A DNA stretch of 64,000 nt from Pseudomonas brassicacearum (GTDB lineage: Bacteria; Pseudomonadota; Gammaproteobacteria; Pseudomonadales; Pseudomonadaceae), in NCBI RefSeq assembly GCF_009601685.2, contig NZ_CP045701.2, positions 6,448,001 through 6,512,000 of the forward strand, written 5' to 3'. The position numbers and the translations under genes are program-made. Below the pieces are notes generated by a model that ran no database searches, was not told where the DNA came from, and was given only the letters and a program-made list of their open reading frames with translations. How positions within the stretch are numbered: the stretch's first letter is position 1; every line of letters starts with the position of its first letter. Shown here piece after piece: positions 9,584-17,049 of this stretch.

Positions 9584-10929
9584 AGTTGACGCTGGTCATC
9601 AATAATCCTGCGCAGTTGTTGCACGGGTATTTGCCCGGTCATCAATTTGGCCCACAAGGCGGCAGCATCGGCAGTGCCGCGGTGGACTGGCGCCTGGAGG
9701 ATCGCCACAACAGCGTACGCCCCACCCACTGTGACATCCGTGTCGTCGAGGGGCGCTTTTGTGTGATCGACCGCAGCGGTAGAACCTACGTCAACGGTCA
9801 CGATCTGCCACTTGAGCGTCATGTTGCGATAAGCCTCAACGACGGTGATTGGTTGCAGATTGGTGCGTATCAGGTGGCGGTGCAGCTCGGTGAGCACACC
9901 CCAGGGCAGCGTTCGCTCGATGAGCTGCTCGGCGGCCACCCCGAGGGCATGCACGTGTGGCACCAGGAAGACCTGCCGAGTAGGCCGCTGGCGGATAGGC
10001 GACCTGCCACTTGCCCGGAATTCGAGCGCCTTTGCCGGCCCGAGGATCTAGCCGCGCAAGGCGACCCGTTGCGAGCGATGCATGAAACGCCGCCACCCGA
10101 ACCGCTGGCTGACTGTTGCGCGCCTGCACCCAAGCGCACCGTCAGCCTGTTCAGCACCCTGCGCCTGGGTAGCTTGTTGCTGGCCTGCCTGACCCTCGTC
10201 GGCTGCACCATGCTCGGCAAGATCGGCCAGGTGATCTGGACGCCATCCATCCCGGTCGGCGGCCCTGACGATCAGCCCAGCCGCTACTCCCTGAGCCTAT
10301 ATGCCAGCGACAACGTCAACCCACGCCTGATCAGCACCGGCACGGCGCCGGATGAAGACGCGAGCCGCTCGCACTACACACTCAACGTGCAGGCAACCAG
10401 CCCGCAGGCTCTGACGGACAAAGTGCAAACCCTGCTCAGTCACCTTTACGAAAGCGTACCGGCCCAATCGCCACTGAGCGACGAACCGGCGCCCGTAGTG
10501 CCGATGTCACCTCTGGAAGAAACGCTGTTGGGTGACTACGACGCCCAGGGTGTACGCCTGACCACCCCGTGGGGCAACCCGACACTGGCGCATGTCGCCA
10601 CGCCAATCGCCTTCAAGGTGTTGCAACTGAGCGACGACTCGCTGCTGGTCAACGCCAGCCCCCAGGCCCTGGCCGAGGACCTGAGAAAAACCTTGGGCAG
10701 CACCTATGTCCGCGCCGACGACTACCTGCTCCAGCCCGGCCAATTCAAGTTCATCGACCTGCGCACCCTGGATGAAGACACCCGCTTTATCGCGGTGATT
10801 GCCAACTACCACAGCAGCGAGGTCGGCCAGTGGAAACAGCGTCTGCGCGTCGAGCCGAAAGGCCGGCAATACGCGGTGCTGGTGCAGCTGGACGCCGCGC
10901 AGGTCAGCCTCAAGGGAGAAACCCGATGA
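9580..10929 (+). CDS. tssJ: Fusion of FHA domain (TagH-like) with T6SS lipoprotein TssJ
   Basis: The 449-aa protein joins two T6SS parts that are usually separate. Residues about 25-103 form an FHA domain (GSIGSAAVDWRLED, then RTYVNG), a phosphothreonine reader normally cytoplasmic. A disordered proline- and charge-rich linker follows. A hydrophobic segment at 189-207 ends in the lipobox LVGC with Cys209, and the rest (YSLSLYASDNVNPR and QFKFIDLRTL) looks like TssJ, the outer-membrane lipoprotein that docks TssM. No separate tssJ or FHA gene is seen in the visible cluster. It sits between tssG and tssK, where tssJ is expected. Whether signal peptidase II cuts at Cys209 and frees the FHA part is unknown. 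Confidence 0.85.
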   Translation: MKLTLVINNPAQLLHGYLPGHQFGPQGGSIGSAAVDWRLEDRHNSVRPTHCDIRVVEGRFCVIDRSGRTYVNGHDLPLERHVAISLNDGDWLQIGAYQVAVQLGEHTPGQRSLDELLGGHPEGMHVWHQEDLPSRPLADRRPATCPEFERLCRPEDLAAQGDPLRAMHETPPPEPLADCCAPAPKRTVSLFSTLRLGSLLLACLTLVGCTMLGKIGQVIWTPSIPVGGPDDQPSRYSLSLYASDNVNPRLISTGTAPDEDASRSHYTLNVQATSPQALTDKVQTLLSHLYESVPAQSPLSDEPAPVVPMSPLEETLLGDYDAQGVRLTTPWGNPTLAHVATPIAFKVLQLSDDSLLVNASPQALAEDLRKTLGSTYVRADDYLLQPGQFKFIDLRTLDEDTRFIAVIANYHSSEVGQWKQRLRVEPKGRQYAVLVQLDAAQVSLKGETR

Positions 10930-10966
10930 GGCCCTTTCCAGCCGCTATTGCCCAGAGTAATTACCG

Positions 10967-12313
10967 ATGAGTTCACGTAACCCCGTCATCTGGCATGAAG
11001 GTTTGTTCGTCAAGCCCCAGCATTTCCAGCAACAGGCCCGCGCCGCCGAAGCCGCCGTGCACCAGCGTTTGCACAGCCTCAACGACGCCCTCTACGGCTT
11101 CAACGAGCTGGTGTTGAACAGCGAATACCTGAGCTTCGGCAAGGTCGCGATTACCCAGGCACGCGGAATCATGCCCGATGGCAGTGTCTTCGATATCCCC
11201 CACGACTTGGCACCGCCCTCTCCGCTGGAAATCGCCGACAGCAGCGCCGTCGGCCAAATCGTCTACCTGGCCCTGCCGCTGCGCTCCAACGGCGCTCTCG
11301 AAGTGCGCTGGCCCGACCAGTACGGCAACAGCCGCTACATCGCCCGCCGGGAAGAAATCCGCGATACCCACAGCGATGACGGCGATCAAGTCGGCATGGA
11401 CCTGGCCGTGCCCAACCTGCAACTGATGTTCGAACGCAGCGACCGCAGTGCCTTCACCGGCATCGCCTTGGGCCGGATCAAAGACAAGCGCCCCGATGGC
11501 AGCCTGGTGATGGACGAGCATTTCTACCCCACCAGCCTATCCCTGCAAGCGGTGCCGGCGTTGCATCGCTACCTGGGCGAAGTGGCCGGGCTGATGCGCG
11601 AGCGGGCCAAGAACCTGGCCCAGCGTATCGGTTCACCGGGGCAGTCGGGCGTGGCCGATGTCACCGATTTCAATCTGCTGCAAACCCTCAACCGCTTGTT
11701 CCCGCTGTTCCAGCACTTGGCTCGCCAGCGCCAAGTCCACCCGGAACGGCTGTACATCGCCCTGGCACAGGCCTGCGGCGAACTGGTGACCTTTACCGAT
11801 GAGGGCCACCTGCCCCAGGAATACCCGGCCTACCAGCACGACAACCTGCGCGAATCCTTCCAGATGCTGGAACACACCTTGCGCCGTGCCTTGGGCACGG
11901 TGCTGCAACCACGTGCGGTGTCGTTGCCGATTGTCGAGCAGCAGTACGGCGTGCGTAGCGCTGCATTGAATGACAAGCGCCTGCTGGACAACGCCGAATT
12001 CATCCTCGCCGTGCGCGCCGAACTGCCCGCCGAAACCCTGCGCCAGCAACTGCCCAAGCAGATCAAGATCACCTCCACCGAAGGGCTGGAGCAACTGGTC
12101 AGCCTGCAACTGCCGGGTATTCCACTGCGGCCGCTGCCGGTGGCGCCGCGACACCTGCCGTTCCATGCCGGTTTCAGCTACTTCGAACTCGACCGCCATC
12201 ATCCTGCCTGGCAAAACCTGAGCAGCGGCAGCGGGTTCGGTTTCCATATTGCCGGTGAATTCCCTGCGCTGGAGTTGCAGTTCTGGGCGATCAGGAGTGA
12301 GAGAGATGAATAA
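10967..12313 (+). CDS. tssK: T6SS baseplate-membrane linker TssK (VasE/ImpJ)
   Basis: TssK connects the baseplate to the TssJLM membrane complex. The 448-aa protein begins NPVIWHEGLFVKPQHFQQQ, the signature start of TssK, and ends with HAGFSYFELDRHHPAWQ and FGFHIAGEFPALELQFWAI, also highly characteristic. It starts 37 bases after the FHA-TssJ gene and its TAA lies within the first codons of tssL (8-base overlap), so the two are coupled. Confidence 0.96.
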   Translation: MSSRNPVIWHEGLFVKPQHFQQQARAAEAAVHQRLHSLNDALYGFNELVLNSEYLSFGKVAITQARGIMPDGSVFDIPHDLAPPSPLEIADSSAVGQIVYLALPLRSNGALEVRWPDQYGNSRYIARREEIRDTHSDDGDQVGMDLAVPNLQLMFERSDRSAFTGIALGRIKDKRPDGSLVMDEHFYPTSLSLQAVPALHRYLGEVAGLMRERAKNLAQRIGSPGQSGVADVTDFNLLQTLNRLFPLFQHLARQRQVHPERLYIALAQACGELVTFTDEGHLPQEYPAYQHDNLRESFQMLEHTLRRALGTVLQPRAVSLPIVEQQYGVRSAALNDKRLLDNAEFILAVRAELPAETLRQQLPKQIKITSTEGLEQLVSLQLPGIPLRPLPVAPRHLPFHAGFSYFELDRHHPAWQNLSSGSGFGFHIAGEFPALELQFWAIRSERDE

Positions 12314-13112
12314 AACGACACCAGACTCATGGCATCACGAGGAGATCTCCGGCGCAATCGACTTTGACGGCAAAACGATCACTGCCGGCAGCCAAACAAA
12401 CTTGGCCGACCCTGAATTCAACATGCGCGGCGTGGCCTGGAACCCGTTGTGCGATGCCGCCACACCGCTAATCGGCCTGGTCATCCGCCTACGCCGTCTG
12501 GACCAACACGATGACGTACCCGCGCTGTACCTGAGCGTCAGCAACCAGATCACCACGATCATGGAGGAAGTCAGCCAGCTCGACTACGACGCCGGCATGC
12601 TCAAGGCCTATTCCTACAGCCTGTGTCTGCTGGTGGACGAGGTGGTCATGCGCACCACGTGGGGCAGGCTCTCCAGCTGGAGCGCACGCTCGTTGCTCAG
12701 CCAATTCCACGGCGAAACCCAAGGCGGCGAAAAATTCTTCACCGTCATGAACAACATGATCCCCGAAGCGGCCAGGTACCAGCATGTGCTGGAGTTCATG
12801 TACCAGTGCCTGATCTCCGGTCTCAAGGGCAAATACGGAGCCCATATCAAGGGCGATGACGAAATACAGAAAATCATCACCCAGCTGCACGGCCTGTTGC
12901 GCCCCTTGCGCGGCGAAACACCCAAGCGCCTGACCGACCCGCTGAGAAACGTCGCCCCGCGCAACTACCGGATCAAACGCGCCTGGCCATTGTGGACGCC
13001 GTGGGCCATGGCCGCCGTCGTGCTGACCGTCGCCTACACGATATACGCCATCCGCCTGAACACCATCACCCAGCAGGTGCTGGTGTCGCTGGAGCGAGTG
13101 CTGCACCTGTAA
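12306..13112 (+). CDS. tssL: T6SS inner-membrane protein TssL (DotU/ImpK)
   Basis: TssL is the DotU-like partner of TssM, with a cytoplasmic helical domain and one C-terminal membrane anchor. The 268-aa protein contains CDAATPLIGLVIRLRRL, CLLVDEVVMRTTWG and QFHGETQGGEKFF, all typical. A single hydrophobic helix (WTPWAMAAVVLTVAYTIYAI) lies near the C-terminus; there is no peptidoglycan-binding extension. The frame is open upstream, but ATG 12306 is preferred because GGAGTGAGAG precedes it and the sequence begins MNKTTPDSW. It is the last structural gene before hcp. Confidence 0.93.
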   Translation: MNKTTPDSWHHEEISGAIDFDGKTITAGSQTNLADPEFNMRGVAWNPLCDAATPLIGLVIRLRRLDQHDDVPALYLSVSNQITTIMEEVSQLDYDAGMLKAYSYSLCLLVDEVVMRTTWGRLSSWSARSLLSQFHGETQGGEKFFTVMNNMIPEAARYQHVLEFMYQCLISGLKGKYGAHIKGDDEIQKIITQLHGLLRPLRGETPKRLTDPLRNVAPRNYRIKRAWPLWTPWAMAAVVLTVAYTIYAIRLNTITQQVLVSLERVLHL

Positions 13113-13151
13113 CCGATTTTCAGCGTGCTCATCCCGAGCGCCTGCAAAGCC

Positions 13152-13190
13152 ATGGCCGTGTCGGCCATAACCTGCGGCCCCCAGGGGCCG
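13152..13190 (+). terminator. Two hairpins between tssL and hcp
   Basis: ATGGCC-GTGTC-GGCCAT at 13152-13168 and CGGCCCC-CA-GGGGCCG at 13175-13190 are strong stems in the tssL-hcp gap. Neither is followed by a run of T, so they could act as RNA-stabilising or processing structures rather than intrinsic terminators. hcp mRNA usually needs high abundance, which fits a processing site here. Confidence 0.35.
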
Positions 13191-13218
13191 TTCACTTGAT
13201 CACGACAAGGAGCTTGTC

Positions 13219-13731
13219 ATGCCAACACCTGCGTACATCAGCATCCACGGCAAAAATCAGGGCCACATCACCAAGGGCGCCTTCACCGCCGACTCGGTGG
13301 GCAACGTTTATGTGGAAGGCCACGAAGACGAAATCCTCGCCCAGGAAATCGACCACGCCATCGGTACGCCCACCGACCCACAGAGCGGCCAACCGTCCGG
13401 GCAACGGGTGCACAAGCCGCTGACATTCACCAGCGCCTTGAACAAAGCCTCACCGATGCTCTATCAGGCCCTGGCCACTGGCGAAATGCTGCCGACCGTT
13501 GAAGTGAAGTGGTTCCGCACCTCGGGTGACGGCAAGCAGGAGCACTTCTTCACCACCAAGCTGGAAGACGCCACTGTCGTCGACATCCACACCGTCCTGC
13601 CCCATGCGCAAAACAGCAGCAACGAAAACTACACCCAACTGATCAAGACCAGCCTGGCCTATCGCAAGGTCAGCTGGACCCATGTGGTGGCCGGTACCGA
13701 AGCCTCGGATGACTGGCGTAAGCCGGCTTAA
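13219..13731 (+). CDS. hcp: T6SS tube protein Hcp
   Basis: Hcp hexamers stack into the inner tube that is fired from the cell. The 170-aa protein starts MPTPAYISIHGKNQGHITKG and contains EVKWFRTSGDGKQEHFFTTKLEDA, matching the Hcp1-type fold. An AAGGAGCTTGTC ribosome site precedes the ATG. It is separated from tssL by 106 bases with hairpins and from the PAAR gene by 70 bases with a further hairpin, so its transcript may be uncoupled from both sides. Confidence 0.96.
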   Translation: MPTPAYISIHGKNQGHITKGAFTADSVGNVYVEGHEDEILAQEIDHAIGTPTDPQSGQPSGQRVHKPLTFTSALNKASPMLYQALATGEMLPTVEVKWFRTSGDGKQEHFFTTKLEDATVVDIHTVLPHAQNSSNENYTQLIKTSLAYRKVSWTHVVAGTEASDDWRKPA

Positions 13732-13741
13732 GCGCCAACCG

Positions 13742-13773
13742 GAACGTTCCGCCGCACAGGCGGCGGAATGTTC
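13742..13773 (+). terminator. Strong stem-loop between hcp and PAAR gene
   Basis: A 13-base arm GAACGTTCCGCCG pairs with CGGCGGAATGTTC across a 6-base loop, with one mismatch-type pair (G-T) in the outer part. It lies 10 bases after the hcp stop. No T run follows, so it is more likely a partial attenuator or 3'-end protector of hcp mRNA than a full intrinsic terminator. Confidence 0.5.
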
Positions 13774-13801
13774 ACTGACTCGATGCTAATCAGGAGGCTC
13801 T

Positions 13802-14059
13802 ATGCCCGCCGTCGTTCTGGTCGGACACGACCATGATTGCCCTTTGTGTGGCCCCACCACCGTCGACAACGGTACGCGCAACGTGACCGTCAACGGTCGC
13901 GCCGTTGCTCGTGTTGGCGACACCCTCGGATGCGGCGCCGTGATCACCAGCGGTTCGCCCTCGATGATCGTCAATGGGCAGCCAGTAGCCCGTGTCGGCG
14001 ATACCACCGATCACGATGGAACACTGGAAAACGGTGATATCAGTTGGTTGATCGACTGA
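13802..14059 (+). CDS. PAAR-domain spike-tip protein
   Basis: PAAR proteins cap the VgrG spike and carry effectors. This 85-aa protein is a bare PAAR domain: it starts MPAVVLVGHDHDCPLCG and holds the repeated VNGRAVARVGD and VNGQPVARVGDTTDH motifs, with Cys and His residues placed for the tip metal site. CAGGAGGCTCT precedes the ATG. There is no toxin extension, so effector loading must occur through VgrG and the DUF4123 adaptor downstream. It starts 70 bases after hcp and ends 27 bases before vgrG. Confidence 0.93.
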   Translation: MPAVVLVGHDHDCPLCGPTTVDNGTRNVTVNGRAVARVGDTLGCGAVITSGSPSMIVNGQPVARVGDTTDHDGTLENGDISWLID

Positions 14060-14086
14060 CATTTACACTCTCGACAAGGAGGCCCC

Positions 14087-16117
14087 ATGCCCCGTCAAAG
14101 CGACCTGCGTTACACCTTCGAACCGCTGCGGGGCGATCCCTTCGAAGTGGTTTCTTTCAAGCTCGAAGAAGGCCTCTCCCAACCATTCAAACTTGAACTG
14201 GAACTGGTCAGCCACGACGCCGCCATCGGCTTCAATAACGTGCTCGACCTGGCGGGGTTGTTCACGATCTGGCGCGGCGAAACCCCGGTGCGTTACGTCC
14301 ACGGCCTGGTCAGCCTTTTCACCCAGGGCGACACCGGCTTTCGCCGCACTCGCTACACCGCCGTGATCGAACCGACATTGGCGCGTTTCAGGCTGCGTTC
14401 CAACTGGCGCATCTTCCAGAGCCAGACCGTGCCCGACATCATCACCAACGTGCTGGCCGAGCAAAAGCTGACCGACATCCGCACTGAAATCTGCTTCGAC
14501 CACCAACCCCGCGAATACTGTGTACAAGCTGGCGAAACCGACCTCGACTTCATCGCCCGCCTCGCCGCCGAAGAAGGCCTGCTCTACACCTTCGAACACC
14601 GCGCCGACGGCCACACCCTGATCCTCACCGACCGCGTTGGCGGCCTCGGCACCATCGGCACCCACACCGATTGCCCGGTGATCTACCAGCCGATGGCCGG
14701 CGGCGATGCCACCGCACCGGCCCTGACCCGCTTTCACTACACCGAGCAAGTGCGCACCGCCGTGCAGGTGCAGCGCGACTACACCTTCACCCACCCGCGC
14801 TACAACCAGCAGCACACCGCCACCGGCGACCAGGACTTGAACAACCAGCACAAGGACTACGAACGCTACGACTATCCCGGGCGCTACAAGCGCGATATCG
14901 CTGGCAAGCCCTTTACCAAGACGCGCCTGGCCGCGCTGCGCAACGACGCCAAGCTGGCCCATCTGGAAGGAGACGACGCGCGCCTGCAACCGGGGTTGGC
15001 GTTCGATCTCAACGATCATCCGCGCGAGGATTTCAATGATCGCTGGCGCACCATCGCCATCCAGCACGAAGGCAAGCAGCACACCAGTTTGCAGGAAGAA
15101 TCGTTTGGTAGCGGACTCGGCACCTCTTACACCTTGAAGGCCACAGCCATCCGCTGGAACTCGGACTGGAAGGCGCCGTTGCGTGACAAACCCTGCATTG
15201 ACGGCCCGCAGATCGCCACGGTGGTTGGGCCACCGGAGGAAGAGATTTATTGCGATGAATGGGGGCGGGTGAAAGTGCAGTTCCCGTGGGATCGCTCGGA
15301 CAAGAACAACGACCACAGCTCCTGCTGGATCCGCGTCACCCAAGGCTGGGCCGGGGCGACCTGGGGCTCGATGGCCATCCCGCGTGTGGGTCAGGAGCTG
15401 GTGATCAGCTATCTGGACGGGGATCCCGACCAGCCGATCGCCACTGGGACCGCGTACCGCGAGACCAATTTACCGCCCTACCCGCTGCCCGAACACAAGA
15501 CGCGGATGACTATCAAGAGCCGAACCCATAAGGGCGAAGGTTTCAATGAGCTGCGCTTTGAGGATGAGTTGGGGCAGGAGGAGGTGTTTATCCATGCCCA
15601 GAAAGACAAGAACGTTCATGTCAAGCACGACAACACGACGTTTGTGGGTAATAACCGCAAAGAAGAAGTAGGCAATGACGAGCAGATCACTGTCGGGAAC
15701 GACCAGTCCCACGTGATAGGCCGGGACCACACGCTCTCGTCGGGACGTGACTATGAAACAACCGTCGGTCGGGATCGCAGTGAGCGGGTCGGCAACAACC
15801 GCTACGACACCACAACGGCCAATCACCAAAGCGAAGTGGGCGGTCACTGCCAGCAGACGATCTCAGGGCAACATCGTCTAACTGCCGGCCAAGGCATGCA
15901 CCACACCACCACCGTCTATCAACTGCAAGCCAGTGAGCGTGTGGTCTTTCAGAGCCCCGGTGGCAGCCTCACGCTGGACGCGCAAGGCATCCACCTCAAT
16001 GGCGTAGCGATAACCCTACGTGGCCCGGTAACCTCCACGGCCCCAGGCGCCGGCCAAGCCCTGACCCTGCAATTGCAACCCGAGTCAGGGCAGACCTGCG
16101 TGGAGAAAAACCGATGA
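14087..16117 (+). CDS. vgrG: T6SS spike protein VgrG (TssI)
   Basis: VgrG trimers form the puncturing spike. The 676-aa protein has the gp27-like N-terminal part (FEVVSFKLEEGLSQPFKLEL, QTVPDIITNVLAEQ, ETDLDFIARLAAEEGLLY), the gp5 OB-fold (DEWGRVKVQFPWDR, WAGATWGSMAIPRVGQEL) and a C-terminal beta-helix of short repeats (GNDEQITVGNDQSHVIGRD) ending in a DUF2345-like tail. It carries no enzymatic extension. AAGGAGGCCCC precedes the ATG. Its TGA overlaps the ATG of the DUF4123 gene, tying this spike to that adaptor and its effector. Confidence 0.95.
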   Translation: MPRQSDLRYTFEPLRGDPFEVVSFKLEEGLSQPFKLELELVSHDAAIGFNNVLDLAGLFTIWRGETPVRYVHGLVSLFTQGDTGFRRTRYTAVIEPTLARFRLRSNWRIFQSQTVPDIITNVLAEQKLTDIRTEICFDHQPREYCVQAGETDLDFIARLAAEEGLLYTFEHRADGHTLILTDRVGGLGTIGTHTDCPVIYQPMAGGDATAPALTRFHYTEQVRTAVQVQRDYTFTHPRYNQQHTATGDQDLNNQHKDYERYDYPGRYKRDIAGKPFTKTRLAALRNDAKLAHLEGDDARLQPGLAFDLNDHPREDFNDRWRTIAIQHEGKQHTSLQEESFGSGLGTSYTLKATAIRWNSDWKAPLRDKPCIDGPQIATVVGPPEEEIYCDEWGRVKVQFPWDRSDKNNDHSSCWIRVTQGWAGATWGSMAIPRVGQELVISYLDGDPDQPIATGTAYRETNLPPYPLPEHKTRMTIKSRTHKGEGFNELRFEDELGQEEVFIHAQKDKNVHVKHDNTTFVGNNRKEEVGNDEQITVGNDQSHVIGRDHTLSSGRDYETTVGRDRSERVGNNRYDTTTANHQSEVGGHCQQTISGQHRLTAGQGMHHTTTVYQLQASERVVFQSPGGSLTLDAQGIHLNGVAITLRGPVTSTAPGAGQALTLQLQPESGQTCVEKNR

Positions 16118-17049
16118 CCCTGGGTAGCGTCCAGGCGTTCGTCGCCGAACAGCATGCGTCCGATGCAACGCTGTACCTGCTACTCGACCTCTTGGCCGAC
16201 TGCGCCGCGGATGATCCATTACACATTGAGGCGCTGCGTCGAACGCTTGGCAATGACGCCGTCACGCCTGTGCATCGGCCCGATCTAATTCATACGCCAT
16301 CGGCCTGCCCAGCGTTGGTGACCCTCGCTACGCCCGGCGTCTCGCCATCGCAAGAACTATTGGCGCGATCTGCCTTACGCGCGCATGAGGATTTGGATCG
16401 TAACAAACGTTACGTTTGCGGCTGGCTCAGTAGCAACGCCCCATCCTCGGACCTAAGCGCCCACATCGTGTCGCTAGGACAACTTCCCTTGGAGCACGGG
16501 CGAACGTATTTCCCGATACATGAGCCGTTGCGTCTGGAGTTGCTGGCTGGCACCTTCCGCAACAATGAGGGACCTTGGTGGCCGATCCGACACTGGTTGC
16601 TGCCCACCAGCAGCGGTACCGGCAGCGTATTGGTAGGCGTCCTCGAACGTCGCACCGCCCCGCATACCCGCACGACTGCCGTACAGCAAGATGCCCCCAT
16701 GGTGTCTGCCCTGCTAAGCAGTTGGCGACGCGCCCTTCGCTTGCCGCTGACGTATGCCCCCGCCCGCTGGAACGGTTCTACTGCACTCCCGCCCCAAGCG
16801 GCGGCACAGGCCTTTATCCAGATCCAGCAAGCCCGCCAACTGGGGCTTAGCCACCAAGACGACATCCTGACATTGGCCTTGCACCGCCTGATGCTGCATC
16901 CGCGCCTGCATCAGCACACCGGCGTTCGCGCCCTGATCGAGCAAGCGGTCCAAGGGCAAGCGCCGCTCAGCCACTTGTTAGCCCCCTACAACGACAACGC
17001 CTGGCAGCGGGCCGTGTCGGATCTGACCTATGCAGGAGCACTTCAATGA
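16114..17049 (+). CDS. DUF4123 T6SS effector adaptor (Tap/TEC type)
   Basis: DUF4123 proteins hold an effector and load it on the cognate VgrG. The 311-aa protein shows the expected pattern: an N-terminal ATLYLLLDLLADCAADDPL strand-helix, a central region with VCGWLSS, and GPWWPIRHWLLP. It overlaps both neighbours by 4 bases (ATGA), lying exactly between vgrG and the effector as such adaptors do. The C-terminal ~100 residues are helical and less conserved. Cytoplasmic; no signal peptide. Assignment comes from gene position and weak motif recognition together. Confidence 0.8.
   Translation: MTLGSVQAFVAEQHASDATLYLLLDLLADCAADDPLHIEALRRTLGNDAVTPVHRPDLIHTPSACPALVTLATPGVSPSQELLARSALRAHEDLDRNKRYVCGWLSSNAPSSDLSAHIVSLGQLPLEHGRTYFPIHEPLRLELLAGTFRNNEGPWWPIRHWLLPTSSGTGSVLVGVLERRTAPHTRTTAVQQDAPMVSALLSSWRRALRLPLTYAPARWNGSTALPPQAAAQAFIQIQQARQLGLSHQDDILTLALHRLMLHPRLHQHTGVRALIEQAVQGQAPLSHLLAPYNDNAWQRAVSDLTYAGALQ

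Noticed and set aside
14063..15343. 426-codon open frame antisense to vgrG
   Set aside because: Shadow of codon bias; VgrG motifs are continuous on the other strand.
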